A DNA stretch of 64,000 nucleotides from Natronoarchaeum philippinense (lineage in GTDB: Archaea > Halobacteriota > Halobacteria > Halobacteriales > Natronoarchaeaceae), in NCBI RefSeq assembly GCF_900215575.1, contig NZ_OBEJ01000001.1, positions 1,215,369-1,279,368 on the forward strand. Reading direction: 5' to 3'. Shown in pieces: positions 1 to 8,480 of this stretch. The position numbers and the translations under genes were made by a program. Below the pieces are notes generated by a model. That model made no database searches. It was not told the origin of the DNA and saw only the letters and a list, made by a program, of their open reading frames with translations. Position 1 is the stretch's first letter, and each line of letters begins with the position of its first letter.

Positions 1-514
1 GCGCGCGCTCGTTGAGCGACGCGGCGCGCTCGTACTCGCTTTCCTGTCCGGTCGCACTCGCAAACAGCGCGTCGGCGCGGTTGTACACCGTCTCGATCGT
101 CCTGAACAGCGGACCGTCCTTGTCGAGATTCGACTGGACGAACTGCTTGAGCCGGCCGGCTTCGGCCGTCCCGCTGGCGTCGTACATCTCTTCGAACCCG
201 CGATCGTAGTGGTACGAGCCGCTGGCGAAGTGGTTGTCAGTGTACCCGGCGGTTGCGTAATCCGTACCCTGAAGCTGCTCGGCCAGCGTCCGGATGCCGT
301 CGTCGGAACCGGCTTCGGGGATACCGAGGCCTTCGATGCTCGCAAAGTGCCTGCTCGCGTGGATCGAGGGAAACGAGGCGGGCGTCGAGGGGCCGTTGGC
401 GACGCAGTCGGTGAACTCGATGGCGCCGTCGGCGAACGACCGCGCGGCGGGCATCACGCGGTCGGTCACCCGATCGGCCCGCAGCGAGTCCACGGTCACG
501 AGAACGACGTTCAT
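1..514 (-). CDS. Sulfatase-like / alkaline-phosphatase-superfamily protein, N-terminal part
   Basis: The gene runs off the start of the window, so only the first 171 residues are present. The N-terminus holds the superfamily metal-binding signature VTVDSLRAD (residues 6-14), as in sulfatases and lipoteichoic-acid-synthase-like phosphotransferases. The nucleophile region reads GPSTPASFPS (41-50) with Ser/Thr and no Cys, so a formylglycine sulfatase is unlikely and a Ser/Thr phosphohydrolase or phosphotransferase is more plausible (inference). It lies 31 bases after two glycosyltransferase genes on the same strand, which suggests a role in modifying surface glycans. The start is the first ATG before a clean superfamily N-terminus. 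Confidence 0.8.
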   Translation of the reverse strand, partial: MNVVLVTVDSLRADRVTDRVMPAARSFADGAIEFTDCVANGPSTPASFPSIHASRHFASIEGLGIPEAGSDDGIRTLAEQLQGTDYATAGYTDNHFASGSYHYDRGFEEMYDASGTAEAGRLKQFVQSNLDKDGPLFRTIETVYNRADALFASATGQESEYERAASLNERA

Positions 515-545
515 ACTGGGTCACTGGCCCGGCGGCGTAAAAACG

Positions 546-1604
546 CTACTCGTGCGGACGGCCCGCCGTCTCGAAGACGGCCAGCAGACGGTCGGCGACC
601 TCGTCCCAAGTCGGCAAGGGATCGCTCGGCGCGTCGTGGCCGGTAGCACGCTCGACGGCGTCGGCAACAGCTGGCGGTGCGATCCCGGACGCCGCGACGC
701 AGTCCTCGCGGTCGATCCAGTCGACGAGGGCACCCGCCGGCCGGACGACACAGGGCGTCCCCGCGGCGAGCGCTTCGGCGACTGTCATCCCGTAGGCCTC
801 GAACGAGGACAGCGCGAGCAGCGCGTCGGCACCGGCGTACAGCCCCGGGAGGCGGTCGTCGTCGACGTAGCCGAGAAACGTCACGCGGTCGGCGACGCCG
901 GCCGAGTCCGCGACGCGGCGGAGTTCGTCGCCGTACTCGCCCGAGCCGGCGACCAGCAGCTCGTAGTCCGGGAGTTCGTTCAGCGCTCGGATCGCGTGCT
1001 GGACGCCTTTGTACTCCTCCAGACGGCCCACACAGAGCAGATAGGGGCGGTCGCGGTCCGACGGCTCGGCGTCGGCGAAGCGCTCCACGTCGACGCCGTT
1101 GGGGATCACGGTCGGTTCGACGCCGAAGTCCCCGCGAAGTCGGTCGCGCTCCCAGTCGCTGACCGCGACGACGCGGTCGGCCCGGTCGAGCGCGTGGCCG
1201 CCGAGCGGCCGATACGCCGAAAGCAGCCTGTCGCGGACGCCGCTGGCGCTGGTGCCGTGGTAGTGGGGCGTGACGACCAGTCGGGCGTCGCCGGCGCCCA
1301 GCGCGGCGAACAAGAGGGGAAGGGAGTGGTAGTTGTGCGCGTGGACGACATCCGGGTCAGCGCGTCGAACGGCCGGCAAGATGGTCGGTGCGACGTGGAA
1401 GGCACCACCCGGCGCAACACCGCGGAACCGGCGCACGGAGACGCCGTCGATCGTCTGGCGCGACGGCACGTCGTCGCCGGCATCGGCCGTGTAGACGGTT
1501 ACGTCGTGGCCCCAGTCGGCGAAGCGTCGGCTGATCTCCGCGACGTGAGTCTCGACGCCGCCGGTGTGTGGCGGATACCGAGGAGCGACCTGCAGAATCT
1601 CCAT
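546..1604 (-). CDS. Glycosyltransferase family 4 (GT-B fold)
   Basis: 352 residues. The N-terminal Rossmann half begins with PPHTGGVETHV (about 11-21), typical of GT4 sugar transferases. The C-terminal nucleotide-sugar half contains CVGRLEEYKGVQ and the EX7E-type segment FEAYGMTVAEALAAG that holds the donor. It has no membrane segment, so it probably works at the cytoplasmic face on a lipid-linked or protein-linked glycan. The ATG lies one base after the stop of the upstream GT2 gene, so the two are co-transcribed. Donor and acceptor cannot be told from sequence. Confidence 0.88.
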   Translation of the reverse strand: MEILQVAPRYPPHTGGVETHVAEISRRFADWGHDVTVYTADAGDDVPSRQTIDGVSVRRFRGVAPGGAFHVAPTILPAVRRADPDVVHAHNYHSLPLLFAALGAGDARLVVTPHYHGTSASGVRDRLLSAYRPLGGHALDRADRVVAVSDWERDRLRGDFGVEPTVIPNGVDVERFADAEPSDRDRPYLLCVGRLEEYKGVQHAIRALNELPDYELLVAGSGEYGDELRRVADSAGVADRVTFLGYVDDDRLPGLYAGADALLALSSFEAYGMTVAEALAAGTPCVVRPAGALVDWIDREDCVAASGIAPPAVADAVERATGHDAPSDPLPTWDEVADRLLAVFETAGRPHE

Positions 1605-1605
1605 C

Positions 1606-2748
1606 TTACTCGAAGGCTTCGCGGAGTTCCTCGTCGACTTCCCAGGTGCCGTCGCCCTCGCCGCGGAGGAGTTCGACGCCGGCGCGCAGCAGCGACACCT
1701 GCGCGTCGAAGACGGCGTAGATCGCCTGCAGGGGGCCGAGGAGGTCCTTCTGCCCCAGCCAGACGAACGTGAGGAGGGCGGCGGGGACTGCCAGTCCGGC
1801 GGGCCCGGCGACGGAGATCGCGGCCGCAGAGACCGCGAGGACGCCGAGCGCGACCAGCCACGGCGAGACGATCATGAACCACCAATTGAACGGGAGTACG
1901 AGCCGGCCGTAGTTGCCGTACCGGCCGACGGCGTCGCGGTGCTGGGCGAGCAGGCGGATCAGTCCCATCCCGCGACGATCCTTCTGGAGCCGGCGCTTGC
2001 CGAACTGCGAGTGGGAGGCTTCCATGTACCGGATCGCGGGGTCGAACACGACTCTATCGCCCGCGCGCCGGATCTTCAGCGCGAGTTCGGTGTCGTCGGC
2101 CAGCGAGTTCGGGTCGATCGGCTGGATGGCGTCGTTCTCGAACGCCGAGAAGGGGCCGTGGAAGATCAGCGTCGAGTCGAGATGCGACTCCAAGGTCTGA
2201 ATGTGGGCCTGCACGCCTCGATACCCGGCCTCGACCTCGCTGCCGCCGAGCACCTCGGCGTTCCGCCCGGTGACGGCCCCGATGTCGGGGTCGGCCAGAT
2301 TCGCGGCGGCTTCGCGCAGCGCGTCCTCCCCGACGTAGGAGTCACAGTCGGTCTTGACGACCATCTCGTTGCTCGCGGCGGCGTAGGCGTCGTTGAGCGC
2401 GGGTGCCAGCCCTCGACGTTCGGTCTCGCGGATGAGATTCAGCTCAGGGAACTCCCTATCAGCGAAGTACTCCTCGATCAACTCGGGCGTCTCGTCGTCG
2501 CTGGAGTCGACGACGACGAGTTCGATCTTCTCCATCGGATACTCCAGCGCACAGATGTCGTCGAGTTTCTGCTCGACGATGCCCGATTCGTTGTACGTCG
2601 GGAGGACGATGCTGACGGTCGGCTCGGCCTCGCGCTTCTCGGCCGGAGAGCCGGACGGCCGAACCCACGCATAGAGCGCAAGAAACGCGAGATACGGTAG
2701 TGCGGTCACGGCGACGAGCGCGGCCGCGACAGCGACGAAGAGGTTCAT
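1606..2748 (-). CDS. Membrane glycosyltransferase family 2
   Basis: 380 residues. An N-terminal membrane helix (about 1-28) is followed by a GT-A domain with VSIVLPTYNESG, a DSSDDETPE nucleotide-binding turn, the DxD-like KTDCDS and a QKDRRG segment at the QxxRW position. Two or more hydrophobic helices follow (about 285-345). This is the layout of processive or dolichol-phosphate-type GT2 enzymes. A TATA-like ttataac about 25 bases before the ATG suggests a leaderless transcript that also carries the GT4 gene. The substrate is unknown. Confidence 0.87.
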   Translation of the reverse strand: MNLFVAVAAALVAVTALPYLAFLALYAWVRPSGSPAEKREAEPTVSIVLPTYNESGIVEQKLDDICALEYPMEKIELVVVDSSDDETPELIEEYFADREFPELNLIRETERRGLAPALNDAYAAASNEMVVKTDCDSYVGEDALREAAANLADPDIGAVTGRNAEVLGGSEVEAGYRGVQAHIQTLESHLDSTLIFHGPFSAFENDAIQPIDPNSLADDTELALKIRRAGDRVVFDPAIRYMEASHSQFGKRRLQKDRRGMGLIRLLAQHRDAVGRYGNYGRLVLPFNWWFMIVSPWLVALGVLAVSAAAISVAGPAGLAVPAALLTFVWLGQKDLLGPLQAIYAVFDAQVSLLRAGVELLRGEGDGTWEVDEELREAFE

Positions 2749-2767
2749 GCGACCGGCTACGGAACCG

Positions 2768-2782
2768 AGTTATAACATACTG
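2768..2782 (-). promoter_or_regulatory. TATA element of the glycosyltransferase operon
   Basis: Read on the minus strand the segment contains ttataac centred about 25 bases before the ATG at 2748. That is the spacing of leaderless haloarchaeal genes. Confidence 0.5.
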
Positions 2783-2848
2783 TTGGTCGGTCGGAAACGA
2801 CAGCAGCAGCGGACCGAGCGAATCCGCCGGCAAGCATTCCCATTCCGC

Positions 2849-2862
2849 CAGCACTTATACCC
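2849..2862 (+). promoter_or_regulatory. TATA element of phoU
   Basis: acttatac at 2853-2860 lies about 27 bases before the phoU ATG at 2884. The spacing fits a leaderless transcript. Confidence 0.5.
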
Positions 2863-2883
2863 CACGAGGAGCACCGTTCGAGT

Positions 2884-3561
2884 ATGGCCCGAAACGACTA
2901 CCAACAACAGCTCGCAGAGCTCGAAGAGGACGTGCTCTACATGAGCGAGCTCGTGCTCGAACGGCTCCGGATGGGGCTCGACGCGCTCGAACAGAAGGAT
3001 CACGAGACCGCACGCGAGGTCATCGAGGGCGACCACGAGATCAACCAGCTGTACCTCGATCTCGAACAGGACTGCATCGACCTGCTGGCGCTCCAGCAAC
3101 CGGTCGCCAGCGACCTGCGCTTTATCGCCTCGTCGTTCAAGATCATCACCGACCTCGAACGCGTCGGCGATCTGGCGACGAACCTCGCGGAGTACTCGTT
3201 GGACGCCCACGAGGACGTGTTCCCGGAGGTCGACGTACAGGCGATCGGCTCGCTCACCCACGACATGATCGAGGACGCGATGGACGCCTACGCCGACCGC
3301 GACACCGACGCCTGTCGGGCGATTTCGGCGCGCGACGACGACCTCGACGAGCTGTGCGAACAGGCCAGCCAGATCGTCGTGCGGGACCTGATCGAGCGCG
3401 AACTCGACTCGCCGGACGACCAGCAGATCGAAGAACTACTCAACGACGTCTCGCGGCTGCTGCTGACGATCCGCGACCTCGAACGCATCGGCGACCACGC
3501 CGTCAACATCTCCGCGCGGACGGTGTACATGGTCGAAAGCGACGACGAACTGATCTACTGA
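2884..3561 (+). CDS. phoU: PhoU-type phosphate regulator
   Basis: 225 residues, the usual PhoU length. Two three-helix repeats each carry the metal-binding signature, DLERVGD at 90-96 and DLERIGD at 198-204. PhoU proteins act in the cytoplasm as negative regulators of Pst phosphate uptake. No pstSCAB genes are adjacent, so the partner lies elsewhere or this is a stand-alone paralogue (inference). It is transcribed alone from its own TATA element and faces the minus-strand HTH gene tail to tail. Confidence 0.9.
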   Translation: MARNDYQQQLAELEEDVLYMSELVLERLRMGLDALEQKDHETAREVIEGDHEINQLYLDLEQDCIDLLALQQPVASDLRFIASSFKIITDLERVGDLATNLAEYSLDAHEDVFPEVDVQAIGSLTHDMIEDAMDAYADRDTDACRAISARDDDLDELCEQASQIVVRDLIERELDSPDDQQIEELLNDVSRLLLTIRDLERIGDHAVNISARTVYMVESDDELIY

Positions 3562-3567
3562 CTCTCC

Positions 3568-4119
3568 TCAGGGACCGTCGTAGCGCCACGTCTCGCCGCC
3601 CCAGCGCGGATCGACCACGCCGGGCAGGTCGCCGAGGCGCTCGGCGATCATCTCCCACCACGGCTCCGGTTCGTCGTAGCCCGCGGCGTGGGAGGGGTAC
3701 ACGTCGCGCTTGAACGCCTCGGCGTCGAGTTCCCCGGCTTCCCGGAGTCGGTCGAAGGCCGCACGGACGGCGTCACGGCGCCAGTCGCGCATCATGCCGC
3801 TGACGCCCGGCATCTCCATGTCCTTGAGCAACTCGTCGACGCGCTCGTCGACCGGTCGGTCGTCGCCGTCCTCGCCGACGAAGGCGGCTCGCGGTCGAAA
3901 CCACACCGTTAGCGGCGGCTCTTCGCGGATCTGCTTGCGGCGCAACTCGCCGGCGCGACAGAGCGCGTCGAGCTTGCTCGTCGCCTCGTACTCCGTCACC
4001 GCGATGGCGTCGGCAATCTCGGCCGCAGTGTGTGGTTCTGCACCCTCAAACTCCGCGAGCAGCGACTGGTCGGGGACCTCTTCGACGAACTGTCCCCAGC
4101 TACGGTCGTCCTCGCTCAT
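3568..4119 (-). CDS. Winged-helix-like protein of unknown function
   Basis: 183 residues, acidic and soluble. Residues about 15-65 read like a winged helix (SLLAEFEGAEPHTAAEIADAI, then a TSKLDALCRAGELRRKQI recognition region). The rest is helical and Trp-rich near the end (PEPWWEMIAERLG, WGGETWRYDGP). I do not recognise a named family. It ends 7 bases from phoU, convergent with it, so the two share an end rather than a promoter. A DNA-binding role is inference from the N-terminal pattern only. Confidence 0.65.
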   Translation of the reverse strand: MSEDDRSWGQFVEEVPDQSLLAEFEGAEPHTAAEIADAIAVTEYEATSKLDALCRAGELRRKQIREEPPLTVWFRPRAAFVGEDGDDRPVDERVDELLKDMEMPGVSGMMRDWRRDAVRAAFDRLREAGELDAEAFKRDVYPSHAAGYDEPEPWWEMIAERLGDLPGVVDPRWGGETWRYDGP

Positions 4120-4293
4120 CGGTCACCACCGTAGAGTCGGCCATTATTTTTTCCATCAATCCACGCCCCGATAACTTTTTCGGGGACGCGGGTGGGCGTC
4201 GTCTATTCGAGCGCGCTCTCCGGGAACCGAGAGGAGGCACTAGCAGCGCGGCCGGAGCACAACGTAGAAGGCGCCGACGCGTCGAGTGGTGGC

Positions 4294-5256
4294 ATGGTCG
4301 GGAAAGTCGATCAGGAGACGCTGGCGCGGGTGCTCGCGGGGACCGGCGCGTCGAGCACGGTGCTCGGCGTCGGCCCCGGCTACGGCGAGGACGCCGCGGC
4401 GATCGAGTTGGGCGAGCAGACGCTCGTGATCAGCGCCGACCCGATCTCGTTGGCGGCCGAGCGCATCGGCACGCTCGGTGTCAACGTCGCGTGCAACGAC
4501 GTTGCGGCGAGCGGCGGCGACCCCGAGTGGCTGACGAGCGTCCTCTTGCTCCCCGGCGACGCCGACGACGCGATGATCGACGCCATCGTCGCCGACCTCG
4601 ATCGGGAGGCTCGCTCGCTCGGCGCGACGATCGTCGGCGGCCACACCGAATACGTCGATCAACTGGAGCGCCCGCTGCTCTCGCTGACGGCGATCGGGAC
4701 GACCGACCGGTTCGTCCCCACGGGCGGGGCCGATCCGGGCGACCGCGTCGTCCTGACGAAAGGCGCCGGCATCGAGGCGACGGCGATTCTGGCGACGGAT
4801 TTCGCCGCCGAACTCGACGTGCCGGACGACGCCGTCAGCGCCGCGGCGACGTTCTTCGAGGAGATCAGCGTCGTCCCCGAGTCGCGCATTCTCGGCGCCC
4901 ACGCCACCGCGATGCACGACCCGACGGAGGGCGGCGTCCTCGGGGGGTTGGTCGAGATGGCCCACGCGGCCGCGGTCGGGATCGAGGTCGAGCGGTCCGC
5001 GATCCCGGTCCGGGCGGCGACCGAACAGCTCTGTGCAGCGGCCGGCGTCGATCCGCTCCGGACGTTCGGCTCGGGCGCGCTGTTGGCGACGCTGCCCGAG
5101 GCACAGGTCGACGAGACGATGGCCGCGCTGGACGACGCCGACATCGAAGCGGCGGAGATCGGTCGCGTCGTCGAGCGGGAGCAACCGGGCATCGAACTCG
5201 ACGGCGAGCGCTTCGAGAACGCGCCGCGCGACGAGCTGTACGCGCTCTGGGAGTAA
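4294..5256 (+). CDS. AIR synthase-like / HypE-related protein
   Basis: 320 residues from this ATG. The N-terminal AIRS domain holds GPGYGEDAA (27-35), then ISADPI and LGVNVACNDVAASGGDPEW, the ATP-phosphate-binding pattern shared by HypE, PurM, SelD and ThiL. The C-terminal AIRS domain contains HDPTEGGVLGGLVEMAHAA. No hydrogenase genes lie nearby, so the substrate is unknown. A GTG at 4192 would add 34 residues that do not look like family sequence. However, a T-rich element (ataactttt, 4171) lies close to that GTG, so the start is not fully settled. Confidence 0.78.
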   Translation: MVGKVDQETLARVLAGTGASSTVLGVGPGYGEDAAAIELGEQTLVISADPISLAAERIGTLGVNVACNDVAASGGDPEWLTSVLLLPGDADDAMIDAIVADLDREARSLGATIVGGHTEYVDQLERPLLSLTAIGTTDRFVPTGGADPGDRVVLTKGAGIEATAILATDFAAELDVPDDAVSAAATFFEEISVVPESRILGAHATAMHDPTEGGVLGGLVEMAHAAAVGIEVERSAIPVRAATEQLCAAAGVDPLRTFGSGALLATLPEAQVDETMAALDDADIEAAEIGRVVEREQPGIELDGERFENAPRDELYALWE

Positions 5257-5310
5257 CCCGAAGCAGGTGGCGCGAACGGACTTCTCGACGGCGGTCGGCG
5301 TCTGACTTGC

Positions 5311-5523
5311 ATGACCGTCGTCAAGATCATCAAAGTGCTCGGTACGTCAGGCGAATCGTTCGACCACGCGGCCCAAGAGGCCGTCCACGAAGCGTCCCAG
5401 ACCGTCGAAGACATCCACGGCATCGAAGTCGAAGACCAGACCGCTACCGTTGAGGACGGTGAAATCGTCGAGTACAAATCGACCGTCGAGGTGGCGTTCC
5501 CGGTCAAGCACGGCGAGGAGTGA
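5311..5523 (+). CDS. Dodecin-family small protein
   Basis: 70 residues, the size of dodecins, which assemble as 12-mers that bind flavins or other small ligands. The family shape is clear: a KIIKVLGTS strand, one helix (ESFDHAAQEAVHEASQTVED), then IEVEDQTATVED and STVEVAFPV strands. The flavin-stacking Trp of the characterised archaeal dodecin (VVWAEV) aligns with Gly37 here (IHGIEV), so classical flavin stacking is doubtful. It follows the AIRS gene by 54 bases. Confidence 0.82.
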   Translation: MTVVKIIKVLGTSGESFDHAAQEAVHEASQTVEDIHGIEVEDQTATVEDGEIVEYKSTVEVAFPVKHGEE

Positions 5524-5646
5524 GTAGCGCTCGGCGCCTCATCCTCGATATTCCCACGACCGAGTGTGCATCGTCGTCCGCGACCGAATCGCCCGACTGC
5601 ACCGACGCCAACGTATGTGGCGACCGACGTGGAAACCTCCGACGAG

Positions 5647-5826
5647 ATGTCTCTGACCGAGTCCATCGGCGTCGCCGAGGGGGAACGAACCGGGAGCGAG
5701 CAACGCGGTCGACGCTGGCTGACCGCGGCCGCCGCGATCGGCGGGACTGTCGTGTTGTACCTGTTCTCGCTGTACGCGCCGCCAGTGATTCGTCGAGCGC
5801 TGGGGAAAGAGTCGGCCGAGGAGTAG
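5647..5826 (+). CDS. Small single-pass membrane protein
   Basis: 59 residues from the ATG at 5647. A Ser/Glu/Gly-rich head is followed by one hydrophobic helix (about WLTAAAAIGGTVVLYLFSLY) and a short PPVIRRALGKE tail. In-frame GTG codons upstream could lengthen it to 86 residues, but the extra part is Pro/Thr-rich and does not look coding. No family is recognised. It ends 20 bases from the convergent truB gene. Confidence 0.5.
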   Translation: MSLTESIGVAEGERTGSEQRGRRWLTAAAAIGGTVVLYLFSLYAPPVIRRALGKESAEE

Positions 5827-5845
5827 CAAGCGACCGAGGCGGAGC

Positions 5846-6778
5846 CTACGTCAGCACGCGTTCGAGCGCCACCGCGACACCGGCATCGGCCTCGGGATCG
5901 CCGACGATCCGGCCGAGACAGATCGCGGCGTCGTCGGGCGTGAAACACGCCACCAACGGGGCGTCGTCGGACTCCGCATCGGCGCCCCAGCCGGCCACGG
6001 GGGCGGCGTCATCTTCGACCGAGAGCACGCCGGGCGCGTAGACGGGCGCTCCCTCGGCGACTTCGCGGGCGGCGCTTTCCGCGATCGTCACGTGGGGTAG
6101 GTGGGCGAGCGCGCGCTCGGCCGGGTCGACGACCTCGCGAAGCGACGCCTCGTCGCCCTCGTCGAGAAACGCCAGCGCGTCGACCAGATCGTGCATCGTG
6201 TGCAGATCGCGGTCGTCGAAGGGATCGGTCGCGGTCCGGCGCAGATCACCCATGTGCGCGCCGGTGCCCAGCGCCAGCCCGAGGTCGTGACAGAGCTTTC
6301 GGATGTACGTCCCGCTCTCACAGCGAATGCGAATGAGTGCCTGCCGATCGCGCACCTCCAGCAGGTCCAGCCCGTAGATCTCGCGCGTGCGAAGGCGCCG
6401 GGTCACCGCGCTCTTTCGCGGCGGCTTCTGGTAGAGTTCGCCCTCGAAGGAATCGATCACGGCTTCGGCGTCGCTCGGCGGGTCGTCGTGGAGTTCCAGC
6501 ACCGCGACGTACTCCTTGGCGCCCTCCAGAAACACCTGCGCGAGGCGCGTGGCGTCGCCGAGCAACACCGGTAGACAGCCCGTCACCTTCGGATCGAGCG
6601 TCCCGGCGTGTGCGGCGGCCCACTCGCCGGCGTAGTCGGCGGCGGCGACGTGCTCGCCGGTGGCGTCGCGCAGCCAGCCAGACACCTGATGGGCCGACGG
6701 GCCGGGCGGCTTGTCGAGGTTGACGACGCCGAAGGCGAGCAGTTCCGCGGGCGTTCGATCCTCGGGCGGGCCGCGCAT
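5846..6778 (-). CDS. truB: Archaeal TruB/Cbf5 pseudouridine synthase
   Basis: 310 residues. The catalytic loop GTLDPKVTGCLPV puts the nucleophile at Asp62, followed by YVAVLELHDD, KSAVTRRLRTREIYGL and GTYIRKLCHDLG, all Cbf5/TruB motifs. A C-terminal PUA domain (about 225-310) is present. In archaea Cbf5 is the H/ACA RNP catalytic subunit and also makes tRNA Psi55. The ATG at 6778 lies one base before the end of cmk and gives the expected N-terminus; the longer open frame upstream is cmk in another frame. Operon with cmk and DUF106. Confidence 0.92.
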   Translation of the reverse strand: MRGPPEDRTPAELLAFGVVNLDKPPGPSAHQVSGWLRDATGEHVAAADYAGEWAAAHAGTLDPKVTGCLPVLLGDATRLAQVFLEGAKEYVAVLELHDDPPSDAEAVIDSFEGELYQKPPRKSAVTRRLRTREIYGLDLLEVRDRQALIRIRCESGTYIRKLCHDLGLALGTGAHMGDLRRTATDPFDDRDLHTMHDLVDALAFLDEGDEASLREVVDPAERALAHLPHVTIAESAAREVAEGAPVYAPGVLSVEDDAAPVAGWGADAESDDAPLVACFTPDDAAICLGRIVGDPEADAGVAVALERVLT

Positions 6779-6779
6779 G

Positions 6780-7364
6780 TTAGAAGTCGTAGTCGACGCC
6801 GGTGATCGGCGTCTTGCCCTCGTCTTGGTCGGGGTCGTACCGCTCGACGGCATCGACGACCAGCGACGGGACGGCGTCCTCGCCCCAGCGCGCGGTGTTG
6901 ACCGTCAGGTCGTAGATCGAGAGATCCGCGATGTCGATGCTGTAGTACTCCAGATAGCGCTGGCGCTCGCTTGCGGCTCGCTCTTCGGTCTCGTCGAGGG
7001 CCTGCGCGACGGGCTTGTCCTCGCGCTCGGCGATCCGACGCGCGCGAACCTCGATCGGCGCGTCCAGCCAGATGCGCACGTCTGCCTCGTCGGCGGCGAG
7101 CCAACCGGCGAGTCGGGATTCGAGCACGACATCGTCGCGCTCGCGGGCGACTTTCTGGAGGCGCTGATCGAGGTCGCGGTCGATCTGGTCGTCCTGTTCG
7201 GCGAGTTCGTTGAACTCCGCGAGCGTGTGGCCGCGCTCGTCGGCCAGTTGACGGAAAATGTCGCCGCCGCTGACGTGCTCGACGTCGAACGCGTCGGCCA
7301 GCGTGGCGGCCGTCGTGCTCTTGCCGGCGCCGGGAGGGCCGGAGACGGTCAGTAACATACACAC
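6780..7364 (-). CDS. cmk: Cytidylate kinase (archaeal CMK)
   Basis: 194 residues (192 if the Met at residue 3 is the start). The P-loop GPPGAGKST is at 9-17, with VSGGDIFRQ, the CMP-binding ESRLAGW and a [14 protein letters not shown] region typical of archaeal CMK. It phosphorylates CMP/dCMP with ATP in the cytoplasm. It sits between DUF106 and truB on the same strand, a neighbour set I know from the tail of the archaeal spc operon. The gap to truB is one base. Confidence 0.92.
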   Translation of the reverse strand: MCMLLTVSGPPGAGKSTTAATLADAFDVEHVSGGDIFRQLADERGHTLAEFNELAEQDDQIDRDLDQRLQKVARERDDVVLESRLAGWLAADEADVRIWLDAPIEVRARRIAEREDKPVAQALDETEERAASERQRYLEYYSIDIADLSIYDLTVNTARWGEDAVPSLVVDAVERYDPDQDEGKTPITGVDYDF

Positions 7365-7437
7365 ACTGAGCGACTGGCGCTAAAAGAGGTTTTGAACTCG
7401 GGCGATGCGAGGACGCCGAACGGCGACGACCGCCAGA

Positions 7438-8343
7438 TCAGGTCGGCGTCGTCTGGATGTTGAGCGGCTTGGCGAACAGCTGGCGGAAGCCCATCGTCGA
7501 CAGGAAGTACCAGACGATCCACGCCGGCATCGGACCGAGGATCCCCTCGTTCCACTCGATCTCGCCGACGAAGGGCAGGATGGCGGTCTGCTCGGCCGCC
7601 GGAATCTGGCCCGTGTTGGTCATCCAGTAGAGCCACAGGAAGATGGGGATCGTCAGCACCATGATCCACACCATCGGGCGGAACTGCTCTTTGAACATGC
7701 CGAGCTGGTCGCCCATGGCTTCCATCTGCTCTTCTTGGATGCGTTCGAGCGCCTCGTCGTCGCCGCGCTCCTTGGCGGCCTTGCGGCGCTCTTGGATGGC
7801 CTCCATCTGCTCTTGGTACTCGGACATCTTCTCGGAGTCCATGAGGTTCGCCTGCAACAGCATCGAGTACACCGAGGTCAGCATCGCCACGATCATCACG
7901 ACGGCGTAGAACGGCAACACGGCGTCGATCGGCCCCAGAACGGTGTTGAACGTGTTCCCGATGGCGTCCCGGACGGGGTTGAAGTAGTACCCGACCATCA
8001 TCGCCAGCGTGGCGACGCCGGCGAGCTTGTCCCACTGGGACCACGAACTCTCCTCGCTGTCGGGCGAGTCGGGCGATTCGGGCATTTCGACGGAGCCGTC
8101 GTCGCCGACGACCTGATCGACGCCGTCGGGGTCGGCCAACTGGAAGCCGTCTCCCTCGGTGCTCCGGAGGATGCCACGTTCGATCAGCCGCCCCCACTGG
8201 CCGCTGGTCACCTCGCCCTCGACGTCTTGCCACTCGACCTCGCCGCCGTTTTGCTCGGCGACGCGTTTTACTGACGCGAGCGCGTCGGCAAAGCTCTCAT
8301 CTTCCTCGATGAGAGACTGTACTTTCTCCGCGGTGCGTGCCAT
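7438..8343 (-). CDS. DUF106 (Oxa1/EMC3-superfamily) membrane insertase-like protein
   Basis: 301 residues. A soluble N-terminal part (about 1-100, with a degenerate winged-helix look and an acidic SPDSPDSEE linker) precedes hydrophobic helices at LAGVATLAMMVGYYF, AVLPFYAVVMIVAMLTSVYS, PMVWIMVLTIPIFLWLYWM and AWIVWYFLSTMGF. A charged coiled-coil loop (KMSEYQEQMEAIQERRKAA to EEQMEAMGDQLG) lies between helices 2 and 3. This is the archaeal DUF106/Ylp1 layout, related to YidC, Oxa1 and EMC3, which insert membrane proteins. The cmk and truB neighbours fit. Confidence 0.87.
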   Translation of the reverse strand: MARTAEKVQSLIEEDESFADALASVKRVAEQNGGEVEWQDVEGEVTSGQWGRLIERGILRSTEGDGFQLADPDGVDQVVGDDGSVEMPESPDSPDSEESSWSQWDKLAGVATLAMMVGYYFNPVRDAIGNTFNTVLGPIDAVLPFYAVVMIVAMLTSVYSMLLQANLMDSEKMSEYQEQMEAIQERRKAAKERGDDEALERIQEEQMEAMGDQLGMFKEQFRPMVWIMVLTIPIFLWLYWMTNTGQIPAAEQTAILPFVGEIEWNEGILGPMPAWIVWYFLSTMGFRQLFAKPLNIQTTPT

Positions 8344-8480
8344 TTGACGGTTGCTAAGCGGTCCCCCGTAATCAACCTTTTACTCTCGTTCCCCGACGGC
8401 TGCCAAGCAGACCGGGGCGACCGGGGCGTCCGTATCACAAGGGTAGGCATGGAGAGAACGACCCAGAACGGCCAGAAAGC

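Noticed and set aside
294..1772. 492-codon plus-strand open frame over the glycosyltransferase genes
   Set aside because: It mirrors the GT4 and GT2 genes on the minus strand. Its translation is Arg/Gly-rich with no family motif, as expected for the opposite strand of GC-rich genes.
4032..5453. 473-codon plus-strand open frame overlapping the AIRS and dodecin genes
   Set aside because: Extreme Arg content and no motifs; the AIRS and dodecin frames give recognisable proteins over the same bases.
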